From assembly GCA_020438845.1 (NCBI GenBank), contig JAGQTV010000051.1:1-64000 (forward strand): a stretch of DNA of 64,000 nucleotides, read 5' to 3'. The notes under the pieces were generated by a model, which saw nothing but the letters and a program-made list of their open reading frames with translations, searched no databases and had not been told where the DNA came from. The stretch's first letter is position 1; each line of letters starts with the position of its first letter. A program made the position numbers and the translations under genes. This document shows positions 23,381 to 34,030 of the stretch, piece after piece. This stretch comes from Mycobacterium sp. GTDB taxonomy: Bacteria > Actinomycetota > Actinomycetes > Mycobacteriales > Mycobacteriaceae.

Positions 23381-25534
23381 CTATAGACGGCCCTCAACGC
23401 GCGCGATCAGCAGGCTGACGTCGTCGGGTTGGGGTGCCGGGGCAACCGTTTCGGTCAGGGCGTCGCAGTCGAGCAACGCTTCCGGTGGCCATTGACCGAT
23501 GATCTCCATCAGGTGGGAGATACCCACGTCGATGCGCTCGTCGTAAGACTCCACCAATCCGTCGGTGTACAGGATGACGACGTCACCGGGACCCAACGAA
23601 ACCGTCGACTCCTCGTAGACGGAGTCGACGAAGGGTCCCAGGATCGGTCCGGCGGCGGCGTCGAGTGCTATCACCTCACCGGTACCCGCGCGCCGCAGCA
23701 GAGCCGGAAGATGTCCTGCCGAGCTGTAACTCAGCGACTCGGCTTCGTGATCGAAGATCGCGACAAAACTGGTGGCGAAATCTCCCCTGAGTTGACGCGC
23801 GGCGAAGCGGTTCAACTCGGTGAGCAGCTGCGCCGGCCCCAAGCCCTGATACGCATAGGCGTTTCCGGTACTGCGCAACTGCGCCATATCCTCCACCGCC
23901 ATCAGCCCGTGCCCGACGACGTCGCCGACAGTGAGATAGGTGCGGTCACCAGGCAACGCCATGACGCTGTACCAATCGCCGCCCAGGTCGTGGTCGGTAT
24001 CCGCGGGTCGGTACAGCGTCGAGTACTCCAGTCCTACCGTGTCGTCTCGGGCATCCGGGTGCGCTGCTTGGCGCAGCATCACCGCTCTGGCCCGCAGTTC
24101 GGAGAGTGGCTTTGCACGTTCCAATGCCTGCGAGATCATGGTCGCGGCCGCCGACATGAACGCCTGCTGCGTCTCATGCAGTAGCTGCGGTTCCGACCAA
24201 CCCAGCAGCAGCGCCCCGACGGTCCTCCCGTCGGCGGCCAGCGGCCAGCCGATGGCCGAGGTGATACCGCCGATCCTGCTCGCCGGTCCGAAGCGCTGCA
24301 GGTATTCGTCTTCCGTGCGAAACAGAACCGGCAGGCCACTCCCAATCGCATCGGCGCCCATCGCGGTGACGACGGGCGAGGGAAAACCGACGGTGGCGAC
24401 CGATTCGAGCGCGCTGCTGTCGGCATTCAGGAGGACCACGCCGACGCCGGCGGCTCCCATTTCCTCGGTCAACTGACGTTCGACCACCCGGCCCACGTCC
24501 TGGGTGGTCAGCGCTGCCGACAACTGGCTCGCCAGATTCGCCAGTGTTTGGAGCCGCTCAATTTCGTCCCGCTCGGCTCTACCTGCGGACGTCGCCCTTC
24601 TGCGTTCCGCAGCCTCCTGGGCGATCACCATGGCCAATAACACGTTGATCGCGATGAGCAGTTGGACGAGCGCCAGCCTCGCCTCTTTGGAGAGATCGAG
24701 GTCACCGAACATGGTCAAGCCGGCGACCGCCCGCAGGTTGGCCGCGAATGCCGTTCCGGCACCGGCCAATGCGGCGCCGAGTACATCGAGGCGCAGCGCC
24801 GCCAAGGCCAGAACCGGGAGTATGAGCAGCGAAGGCGACAGTCCGGTGCCGATCGACAGCCACGACAACGCCGACGCCGATCCTACGGCGGCGACCGTCT
24901 CGGCCGGCCGTCCCCTGAGAATGCGCGACTGCTTGCGCCACAGCAGGATCGGGGCCGCCACCACCAGCACCCCGATGCCGTCACTGGCGAACCAGCGCAG
25001 CGCGGCTCCCGGCCACCACGCTCCCAGATGCCAGGCGACCACTCCCCCTCCGAGGAAACCGCCCAGCGCCGGCCCGGCCACGCAGGCGCCGACGACGAAA
25101 TAGAACAGGTCCCGGCGCCGCCCCAAGTTGGGGACACCCCTGCACCAGCCCAGCACCAGAGAGGCTCCGAGCAGTGGCTCAACCGAGTTGGCCAGTGCGT
25201 AACCCGCAGTTGCGCCGGGCACGACCCCGGCGGAAAGGTCGACGATGGTCTCAGCAAGGACGATCGCGGCGAGCACGGCCGGCCACTGGTGTCGGCGGCT
25301 GAGGATCAGCGCCGCTACGGTCACCCCAGCCGGGGGAAAGAAGGACGGATCGAGCTCTGAGCCGCCGAGGACCCCGGCAGCCAGTAGCGCACCCGCTGCG
25401 TAGGCCACGAAAACCACGACGAAAAGGCGGGCGGTCCGAACCCACGATTTGGCCACGGCATCTGACACCTGTCGATTAATCCTTGAGGCGACCGTCCCCG
25501 TCAAATTGGTCGAGCGTTGGTGCGGCGCGGTCAC
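23381..25534 (-). CDS. MASE1-GAF-SpoIIE/PP2C phosphatase, paralogue 3
   Basis: 717 residues: MASE1 (RLFVVVFVAYAAGALLAAG through FASDGIGVLVVAAPILLW), an Arg/Glu linker, GAF (about 310-470) and SpoIIE PP2C. The catalytic loop reads DLGGDWYSVMALPG near residue 515: the first Asp is kept but the usual second Asp (WYD) is Ser. GDVVGHGL, SYSSAGHLPALLRRAGTGEV and LYTDGLVESYD are intact. Its start overlaps the SIMPL stop by 4 bp, so it leads the phosphatase run from the SIMPL promoter. Confidence 0.9.
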   Translation of the reverse strand: MTAPHQRSTNLTGTVASRINRQVSDAVAKSWVRTARLFVVVFVAYAAGALLAAGVLGGSELDPSFFPPAGVTVAALILSRRHQWPAVLAAIVLAETIVDLSAGVVPGATAGYALANSVEPLLGASLVLGWCRGVPNLGRRRDLFYFVVGACVAGPALGGFLGGGVVAWHLGAWWPGAALRWFASDGIGVLVVAAPILLWRKQSRILRGRPAETVAAVGSASALSWLSIGTGLSPSLLILPVLALAALRLDVLGAALAGAGTAFAANLRAVAGLTMFGDLDLSKEARLALVQLLIAINVLLAMVIAQEAAERRRATSAGRAERDEIERLQTLANLASQLSAALTTQDVGRVVERQLTEEMGAAGVGVVLLNADSSALESVATVGFPSPVVTAMGADAIGSGLPVLFRTEDEYLQRFGPASRIGGITSAIGWPLAADGRTVGALLLGWSEPQLLHETQQAFMSAAATMISQALERAKPLSELRARAVMLRQAAHPDARDDTVGLEYSTLYRPADTDHDLGGDWYSVMALPGDRTYLTVGDVVGHGLMAVEDMAQLRSTGNAYAYQGLGPAQLLTELNRFAARQLRGDFATSFVAIFDHEAESLSYSSAGHLPALLRRAGTGEVIALDAAAGPILGPFVDSVYEESTVSLGPGDVVILYTDGLVESYDERIDVGISHLMEIIGQWPPEALLDCDALTETVAPAPQPDDVSLLIARVEGRL

Positions 25535-26196
25535 CGAGGAGTGTGGACGACGAAGAACGCCTCCACCTCGGCGCTGATCTCGACATCCTCGGGCCGCAGA
25601 ATGATCTGCGGTGGTGAGGCGGCCGGAGCGGCCACGGCACTTGCCATTCTGACCTTGTGCTGCACCGGGGCACCCACCCCGGGATCATTGATACCCCGGG
25701 GTTGCACGGACCCGAGGCCGAGCGCGTCGGCGTAGTCCTGGGCGCGCCGCGCGGCGTCGCGAACTGCCTTTTGCCTCGCTGTGCGCTCGACCTTGCGACG
25801 CTTCTCCTCCGACAGGTCCCAGTTGACGTAGCCGATGCTCAGGCCGCCGACCCCTGCCGCCCAGGCGACCCAGCGCGCCAGGTCCTCGAAGTCGACGAAC
25901 GTAGCCTCTATCGAGACAGCCGCAGTGTGCACCAGTGGCAGTTGTTGGCCATCGGCATTCCACGGCCGGTGCGAGCCCAGCCGAACTTGGTCGATTGCGT
26001 ACCGGACGATGGGCCCTTTCTTGGGATGGTGGCGCTCTCCGATCGAGGACCTGACCCGGTCCAGCACGACCGCGACGGCCTGAAACACCGACTCGGCCTC
26101 CGGACCGTCCTGGGCGACCGTCGCGTGCACCGTCGCCCGCTCCGGGGGCAAGGTGACGACATGCGAGCCGCGCACGCGGATTTCGACGTGGGTCAT
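25531..26196 (-). CDS. SIMPL/DUF541 domain protein
   Basis: A 221-residue SIMPL-domain protein: VEIRVRGSHVVTLPPERATVHATVAQDG at the start, KVERTARQKAVRDAARRAQDYADALG near 135-155, and IILRPEDVEISAEVEAFF at the end, the usual order for the family. There is no signal peptide, unlike many homologues. Its stop overlaps the start of PP2C paralogue 3 by 4 bp, so it is the first gene of the four-gene phosphatase operon. The biochemical role is unknown. Confidence 0.88.
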   Translation of the reverse strand: MTHVEIRVRGSHVVTLPPERATVHATVAQDGPEAESVFQAVAVVLDRVRSSIGERHHPKKGPIVRYAIDQVRLGSHRPWNADGQQLPLVHTAAVSIEATFVDFEDLARWVAWAAGVGGLSIGYVNWDLSEEKRRKVERTARQKAVRDAARRAQDYADALGLGSVQPRGINDPGVGAPVQHKVRMASAVAAPAASPPQIILRPEDVEISAEVEAFFVVHTPR

Positions 26197-26249
26197 TGCT
26201 TAACCTTAGGTGCAGTCGGCGACCCTCAGACCGCGCTGCGGACCCGGGC

Positions 26250-28412
26250 CTACCTGATCAGTGGGTCCCGTGGCATACCGAGGATGCGCTCGGCGATCTG
26301 GTTGCGGGTGATCTCCGAGGTTCCGCCGGCGATGGCCATACCCCGTGCGCCCATCGCCGCCCGGGCGGCAAGCATCCCCTCGCCGGTGTCCAGGGCCATC
26401 TCCGGGCCTAGAAGCCCGGCGGCGATGGCACCCTGCTCCTGAAAATGTTCGGCAAGTTTGAGTTTGGTGATGTTGCCCTCCGGGCCGGGGCCGGCGCCCT
26501 CGATACTGCGAGCCGCCCGCCGCAGGTTAAGCAGCCGCAGCGCCTGGTCCTCAGCGAGAAATCTGCCGACGCGCAGCACTGCGCCCACCATCCGGTCGGC
26601 GTGTTTCTGGGCCAGGTGGACCAGCCACGCCGAGGCCGGTGCGATCCCGCCCGCTCCCCCTCCGATGCTCACGCGCTCGTTCCCCAGCGTCGCGCGCGCG
26701 ACCGTCCAGCCTGCGTTGGGTTCGCCGACCACGTCCTCGTCCGGCACGAAGACGTCGTTGAAGAACACCTCGTTGAACTCCCTGCCGCCGGTGATCTGGC
26801 GCAACGGTCGCACTTCCACCCCGGGCGCCTTCATGTCCAGGATCACCATCGTGATGCCGGCGTGCTTGGGTGCGTCGAAATCGGTTCGCACGGTGGCCAA
26901 CCCGCGGTGGCAGTAGTGCGCACCGGACGTCCACACTTTCTGCCCGTTGATCTTCCACCCGCCGTCGACGCGGGTGGCGCGGGTCTTGACCGCCGCGGCG
27001 TCCGAACCTGCCGCCGGCTCGGAGAACAGCTGGCACCAGATCTCGTCTTTGCGCAGCGCACTCGCGACGAATCGCTCTATCTGCCAGGGAGTTCCGTGCT
27101 GAATCAGAGTCAGTATCACCCAGCCGGTGATCCCGTAGTCCGGCCTCTTGACTCCGGCTTCCGCGAACTCCTCCTCGACCAGCAACTGCTCCACCGCCCC
27201 GGCAGCCCGCCCCCACGGCCTGGGCCAGTGCGGCATCACGTAGCCGGTCGCGATCAACTCATCGAGTTGGGCCTTCTCGCCGAGTGCCGCAATACGCTGG
27301 GCCTCGGCGCGAATCTCCGCGCGCACTGCGTCGGCCTCCGGCGGCAGGTCAAGGCTGTTCGCCCGACTGATGCCGGCCACCGTGAACTCGAAGACATCGG
27401 TGGCCGGGCCGTCGCCGCCGAGCAGCGCCTGCACGCTCAGCGCCCGGCGCAGATGCAGGTGCGCGTCGTGCTCCCAGGTGAACCCGACGCCACCGTGTAC
27501 CTGAATGTTGCACTCCGCGTTGCGGACGTACGCCGGAAACGCCAGCGCCGCGGCTGCAGCGGCCACCAATCGGAACTGGGACTCGTCCTCCCCCGATGCA
27601 CGCGCCGCATCCCATACGCATGCGACGGCCGACTCGGCGGCGACCAGCATGTTGGCGCAGTGGTGCTTGACAGCCTGGAAGGTCGCGATGGTGCGACCGA
27701 ACTGCTCGCGCACCTTGGCATAGTCGACGGCGACGTCCACACAGTCGGAGGCCCCCCCGACGGCTTCGGCCGCGAAGAGCGTGCGGGCCCGCGCCACGGC
27801 CGCGGGCCTCGCGCCCGGGAACACCTCGACAGCGACCTCAGCCAGTGTCACCTTGCCGGAGCGACGGCTGCGGTCCAGGCTGGCCGGCGTCTCGACGGAA
27901 ACACCCTCGCGGCTGGACCGTCGGTCCACCAGCACCATGTCGTCACCGGCGGCCAGCAGCAGCAGGTCCGCCAGGCCGGCTCCGAGCACGACACCCGCGT
28001 CCCCGGTTGCCCGGCACTCGACTAACGTCACCTGTCCGCCGAATCCGATTGCAGCCGTGACGGATCCGTCCACAAGGCCGGGAAGAAGACGCGCCTTCTG
28101 CACTTCGGATCCGATGGCTTCGATCATCGCAGAGACCGTCACGGTCGGCACGAACGGACCGGGTGCGACCGCCCGGCCGAGTTCTTCGATGACAACCACC
28201 ACCTCGGGCAGTCCGAACCCAGAGCCACCGTATGCCTCGTCGACGTGCAGACCCAGCCACCCGAGTTCGGCCAGCTCCGACCAGAAACCGGGCCGGACCT
28301 CCACCTCGGCGTCGAGCAGTTCTCGGGCCGCTGCACGCGCCTTCTGGCTGGTCAGAAAGGAACGCGCCACCTCGCCGAGTTGGCGATGGTCGTCGGTGAG
28401 TGCGATGGGCAT
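26250..28412 (-). CDS. fadE22: Double-domain acyl-CoA dehydrogenase FadE22
   Basis: A 720-residue fusion of two acyl-CoA dehydrogenase modules. The N-terminal half (about 1-340) starts MPIALTDDHRQLGEVARSF and ends with the QVHGGVGFTWEHD region. The C-terminal half (about 360-720) has WCQLFSEPAAGSDAAAVKTRA and INGQKVWTSGAHY. Length, order and the neighbouring cstA match M. tuberculosis Rv3061c. It should introduce an alpha-beta double bond into an acyl-CoA with FAD; the natural acyl chain is not deducible. It is divergent from cstA across a long palindrome. Confidence 0.93.
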   Translation of the reverse strand: MPIALTDDHRQLGEVARSFLTSQKARAAARELLDAEVEVRPGFWSELAELGWLGLHVDEAYGGSGFGLPEVVVVIEELGRAVAPGPFVPTVTVSAMIEAIGSEVQKARLLPGLVDGSVTAAIGFGGQVTLVECRATGDAGVVLGAGLADLLLLAAGDDMVLVDRRSSREGVSVETPASLDRSRRSGKVTLAEVAVEVFPGARPAAVARARTLFAAEAVGGASDCVDVAVDYAKVREQFGRTIATFQAVKHHCANMLVAAESAVACVWDAARASGEDESQFRLVAAAAAALAFPAYVRNAECNIQVHGGVGFTWEHDAHLHLRRALSVQALLGGDGPATDVFEFTVAGISRANSLDLPPEADAVRAEIRAEAQRIAALGEKAQLDELIATGYVMPHWPRPWGRAAGAVEQLLVEEEFAEAGVKRPDYGITGWVILTLIQHGTPWQIERFVASALRKDEIWCQLFSEPAAGSDAAAVKTRATRVDGGWKINGQKVWTSGAHYCHRGLATVRTDFDAPKHAGITMVILDMKAPGVEVRPLRQITGGREFNEVFFNDVFVPDEDVVGEPNAGWTVARATLGNERVSIGGGAGGIAPASAWLVHLAQKHADRMVGAVLRVGRFLAEDQALRLLNLRRAARSIEGAGPGPEGNITKLKLAEHFQEQGAIAAGLLGPEMALDTGEGMLAARAAMGARGMAIAGGTSEITRNQIAERILGMPRDPLIR

Positions 28413-28444
28413 GCTTTCGACGTTACCGGCCGGCTAGACCCGGA

Positions 28445-28501
28445 CGAGCGTCGAGTTGTTGGCGCAGAAACCGGATCTCGACGCCAACAACCCGACACTC
28501 G
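28445..28501. other. Long imperfect palindrome between fadE22 and cstA
   Basis: CGAGCGTCGAGTTGTTGGCG (28445-28464) pairs with CGCCAACAACCCGACACTCG (28482-28501), 18 of 20 positions, with a 17-nt loop. The flanking genes are divergent, so a terminator role is unlikely; it lies where two promoters should be. Confidence 0.78.
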
Positions 28502-28550
28502 GGCCGAAACCGGTGCGACAGCCCGACACGATTGGTGCGAGGATCGCACG

Positions 28551-30821
<2,271 letters not shown>

Positions 30822-30972
30822 TGGGTGACAACCATTACCTGCGTTACCTCGACCACCGTCGCCGCACACACCCCGGCGAGCCGGTGCTCAGCGAGTCCGA
30901 GTACTGGCGGATGAGGCATCGGGTGACCGAGAGTAGTCCGAGCGCCCGGTGTTGTTGAGCGGGGCCGACGAG

Positions 30973-31614
30973 ATGATCAAGAAGACTGCCGAAGCACTGG
31001 GCCGGTTCGCCGGCCAGATATCTCAGGCCGCGGGCACCATCGTCGGGATTCGGCACGGAACCGAAGAGCTGCCGTTCACAGTGGAGCGCCGGATCGGCGA
31101 CGTCGAGATTCGCCGGTACGGAGCACGGATATCCGCGGAGACGACGATAGAGGCCGACGAGGAAGCCGCGCGCAACGAGGGATTTCGCCGACTTGCCCGG
31201 TACATCTTCGGCGGAAACCGCGGCCAGACCACGATCGCAATGACCGCCCCGGTGGCCCAAACGCGCGGAGAGAAGATCGCGATGACCGCCCCGGTTGCCG
31301 CCCACAGCGGGCCCGGCGGCCAGTGGGTGATCCGCTTCTTCATGCCGGCGACTCACACCCTGGACAGCCTGCCCGCGCCGATCGACGACCGAGTGCGCCT
31401 CGTCACCATCCCAGACGAACGCGTCGCAGTGCTTCGCTTCAGTGGGATCCCCACCCCGGAAGCAGTCGCAGAACGCCAAGCACAGTTGTTGGAATCGTTG
31501 CGCGCCAACGCGATCGAGCCGACCGGCGATGCGTTCGCCTGGTTTTACGACCCGCCGTGGACCATCCCCTTTCGCCGCCGCAACGAGGTGGCTGTCCCAC
31601 TGGGCCAGAGCTAG
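30973..31614 (+). CDS. SOUL-family haem-binding protein
   Basis: 213 residues from the ATG at 30973 (a GTG at 30949 would add eight). SOUL/HEBP features: ELPFTVERRIGDVEIRRYGARISAET, FRRLARYIFGGN, IAMTAPV repeated twice (IAMTAPVAQ, IAMTAPVAAH), and WFYDPPWTIPFRRRNEVAV at the end. Family members bind haem or porphyrins without a conserved axial ligand. There is no signal peptide. Its stop overlaps the stop of the next, convergent gene within CTAG. Confidence 0.9.
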   Translation: MIKKTAEALGRFAGQISQAAGTIVGIRHGTEELPFTVERRIGDVEIRRYGARISAETTIEADEEAARNEGFRRLARYIFGGNRGQTTIAMTAPVAQTRGEKIAMTAPVAAHSGPGGQWVIRFFMPATHTLDSLPAPIDDRVRLVTIPDERVAVLRFSGIPTPEAVAERQAQLLESLRANAIEPTGDAFAWFYDPPWTIPFRRRNEVAVPLGQS

Positions 31615-32129
31615 GGGCTGACCGCCGGATCCGGCACGGGGGCGGGCGGCGCTGCCGCGGCATCATCGACAGGAGTGTTGCGGTGCGGAGACATACCGGT
31701 CGTGGGGGCGTCCATCGGGCGCTGCGCCAACAGGAGCAACGCGTCTCGCATTGTCACGTCCTCGTGGCGCACTGCGTTCCAGATATCGCGCAGGTAGCCC
31801 ATTGACCGCTGCTCAGGTTCGGCTTGAGTGGTGCCCGGCGGAAGGCTCCCGGGGCTGGGCAGGTGTGCTGTCCCGTCGGCAGGGGCCGCCGGCGCTGCTG
31901 CGACCGCCGGCGTGGCTGCGGTCGCCGGCGTGGCTGCGGTCGCCGGCGAGGTTGGAGCCGGCAGTGGGGCCGGCAGTGGGGCCGGCAGTGGGGCCGCAGC
32001 ATCGCTCACCGTCTGCGCGACCGGATCGTCGGGAACGCCTGGGTCCGCTGCCGCGTGGGCGGCCGAACCGAATGCCAGGGAGAAGCCCAGCGCGGCGAGT
32101 GCCACGCAACCACGTCGCTTACTGACCAC
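31611..32129 (-). CDS. Secreted Ala/Pro-rich protein with internal repeats
   Basis: A 172-residue exported protein: signal peptide VSKRRGCVALAALGFSLAF then SAAHA-AADP, an Ala/Pro stretch with PLPAPLPAPLPAP and repeated ATPATAATPA, and a C-terminal conserved-looking segment YLRDIWNAVRHEDVTMRDA followed by LLLLAQRPM. The GTG at 32129 follows a strong GGAGGTGAAAAC. I recall the C-terminal motif in other mycobacterial exported proteins but no function. Two tandem repeats build the low-complexity part. Confidence 0.8.
   Translation of the reverse strand: MVSKRRGCVALAALGFSLAFGSAAHAAADPGVPDDPVAQTVSDAAAPLPAPLPAPLPAPTSPATAATPATAATPAVAAAPAAPADGTAHLPSPGSLPPGTTQAEPEQRSMGYLRDIWNAVRHEDVTMRDALLLLAQRPMDAPTTGMSPHRNTPVDDAAAAPPAPVPDPAVSP
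31905..31992 (-). repeat. 18-bp and 12-bp tandem repeats in the Ala/Pro-rich gene
   Basis: An 18-bp unit (plus strand CGCCGGCGTGGCTGCGGT) occurs at 31905-31922 and 31923-31940 with a partial third copy; a 12-bp unit (GCCGGCAGTGGG) occurs three times at 31957-31992. All stay in frame. Confidence 0.9.
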
Positions 32130-32220
32130 GTTTTCACCTCCGTACAGACCTACACCCGCTTTATCCAACGAAGTCCCCGACTTGTTACACCCGCCACTTC
32201 CGTATCAGGCGTCCCTTAGG

Positions 32221-33225
32221 ATGCGGTCCATGACGAGCCTGCTGCGCAGGTACCCGCTGGCGTCATTCTTCGTACTGACCTACGCCGCGACTTGGATGTT
32301 GTGGGCACCGCTCGTGTTTGCCGGTGTCCCGGCCTTTGTCGAGTCCAGGCACATCCCGTCCTTAGCCGCTCTACCCGCCGTCGCAATCGGAGTGACAGGC
32401 ACTGCATTCCTGATGACAGCAGTCACCCAGGGCCGGTCCGGAGTACTCCGCCTCCTGCAACGCCTGACGTGCTGGCGCGTTGCACCCCAGTGGTATCGGA
32501 CGGCCCAGTGGTATCGGACGGCACAGTGGTATCGAACGGCCCAGTGGTATCGGACTGCACAGTGGTATGCGGCAGCGCTACTGCTGGTCCCGCTCGGCCA
32601 GTTGAGCGTAACGGCGGCGCTCGTCGACCCCGGAGCGCTGCGGACGTTGACCCCGGCCGCACTGGCCGCCTATCCGGCTTCCTACGCGGCACATTTCATC
32701 TTCGGCCCGCTGTTCGAGGAGTCCGGTTGGCGAGGGTTCGCGCTGCCAAGGATGCAGCACCGGTTCGGCCCACTACGCGGCACTCTCTTCCTGGGCCTGC
32801 TGTGGGCAGCCTGGCACTTCTTCTTGTATCTGCCGAGCTGGGCTGCCGAGGGGGCCGCGGTGGGCATCGTCGACGCGGGGATATTCGTCACCTTCACGGT
32901 CGCGGTATCGGTCGTCTTCACCTGGTTGTCCAACAACACCGGGGCCAGTCTGTTGCTGGCGATCCTGCTGCATGGCTCGATCGACGGCACCGCGACCTAC
33001 GTCCAGGTGTTGGCCGACCGCGGAGTGATCAGCAACGACGCCGCGACATTTAGCACCGGCATCGGCGCACTGATCACCGCTGTGGTGGCGGCAGTGGTGA
33101 TCAGCGCGCTCACCCGAGGGAAGCTGAGCTATTGGCGGTACAAGTCCGGGGCCGAGCGATTCGATCTGGCCGGCACCATTGCCCCGGCCACCGGGATCCA
33201 GGGATGCAGGAATCCAGGAAAGTAG
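32221..33225 (+). CDS. CPBP-family intramembrane metalloprotease with QWYRTA repeats
   Basis: A 334-residue membrane protein of about eight helices with the CPBP/Abi motifs: EESGWRGFALPRM (EExxxR) near residue 168, LLWAAWHFFLY (second His) near 195, and LLHGSIDG (third His) near 255. Such proteases cleave prenylated or membrane-bound substrates. Between the second and third helices is a run of four exact QWYRTA units plus a partial fifth, from an 18-bp tandem repeat. ATG at 32221; 32230 is possible. Confidence 0.87.
   Translation: MRSMTSLLRRYPLASFFVLTYAATWMLWAPLVFAGVPAFVESRHIPSLAALPAVAIGVTGTAFLMTAVTQGRSGVLRLLQRLTCWRVAPQWYRTAQWYRTAQWYRTAQWYRTAQWYAAALLLVPLGQLSVTAALVDPGALRTLTPAALAAYPASYAAHFIFGPLFEESGWRGFALPRMQHRFGPLRGTLFLGLLWAAWHFFLYLPSWAAEGAAVGIVDAGIFVTFTVAVSVVFTWLSNNTGASLLLAILLHGSIDGTATYVQVLADRGVISNDAATFSTGIGALITAVVAAVVISALTRGKLSYWRYKSGAERFDLAGTIAPATGIQGCRNPGK
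32488..32577 (+). repeat. 18-bp tandem repeat encoding QWYRTA
   Basis: Unit CAGTGGTATCGGACGGCC; copies at 32488, 32506, 32524 and 32542, with a degenerate fifth at 32560. Copies differ by one or two bases, so the array is not brand new, yet the frame is preserved throughout. Confidence 0.95.
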
Positions 33226-33238
33226 TCACAATGCGGGG

Positions 33239-33904
33239 ATGCGACGTTTTACGGGTCTCCTGGCCGCGAGCGCTGCCCTGTTTGCGGTCGGCTCGGCCGG
33301 GTTGGTGAGCGCCGCCCCGAGCGCCGGCGTGCCGCCGGTCAGCCCGCAGGCCCGTGCAGCAGGATTCATCGACGTCCGGACCGTGGTTCCCGACGCGGTG
33401 GTGGACCTGCGGTATGCGACGGCCAATAACTTCGTAGGCGTGCCGCTGTATCCGGCCGATGCCCGCTGCCTGGTACACGAATCACTCGGGCCCGGACTCG
33501 CCGCGGCCGGCGCTGCCCTGCGAGCGCAGGGCTATACGCTCGTGTTCTGGGACTGTTATCGCCCCCACGACGTGCAGGTGCGGATGTTCAACGCAGTGCC
33601 CGACCCGGCCTGGGTGGCCAAGCCCGGTCCGTACTCCCGCAGCCACGAGGCCGGACGGTCTGTCGACGTCACCCTCGCCGCCGCAGGCCGTCTCGTGGAC
33701 ATGGGTACTGATTTCGACGACTTCTCCGCGCGGGCAACGGCATTCGCTACTGATGGCGTCACCGCACAGCAACAGGCCAACCGTGCGGTTCTGCGCAACG
33801 CAATGTCGGCCGGCGGGCTTCAGGTCTACTCAGGTGAGTGGTGGCATTTCGATGGCCCGGGCGCCGGTGTTCAACGGGCGATTCTGGATGTCCCGGTGAA
33901 TTAG
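33239..33904 (+). CDS. Secreted D-alanyl-D-alanine dipeptidase (M15D, VanX-like)
   Basis: 221 residues: signal peptide (RRFTGLLAASAALFAVGSA, ending near SAAPSA), then FIDVRTVVPDAVVDLRYAT, FWDCYRPHDVQ (catalytic-site Arg), SHEAGRSVDVTL (SxHxxGxxxD zinc ligands) near 133 and EWWHFD (catalytic Glu and third zinc ligand) near 205. It should cleave D-Ala-D-Ala, serving peptidoglycan turnover in the periplasm. It starts 13 bp after the CPBP stop. Confidence 0.92.
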   Translation: MRRFTGLLAASAALFAVGSAGLVSAAPSAGVPPVSPQARAAGFIDVRTVVPDAVVDLRYATANNFVGVPLYPADARCLVHESLGPGLAAAGAALRAQGYTLVFWDCYRPHDVQVRMFNAVPDPAWVAKPGPYSRSHEAGRSVDVTLAAAGRLVDMGTDFDDFSARATAFATDGVTAQQQANRAVLRNAMSAGGLQVYSGEWWHFDGPGAGVQRAILDVPVN

Positions 33905-34030
33905 TTCTCCCGACACCGTGGACTCGCTCCATCGAACTGAAAGTTCAAGCCACCGAGGGCATATTCGCGGACGGCCCCGCACGCTCCCCTGGTGACGTAG
34001 CGTGAGAGAAGGCGGTGAAAGGGGACGCTC

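Noticed and set aside
32488-32577. Possible CRISPR or MIRU element
   Set aside because: 18-bp contiguous in-frame units inside a membrane protein gene without spacers.
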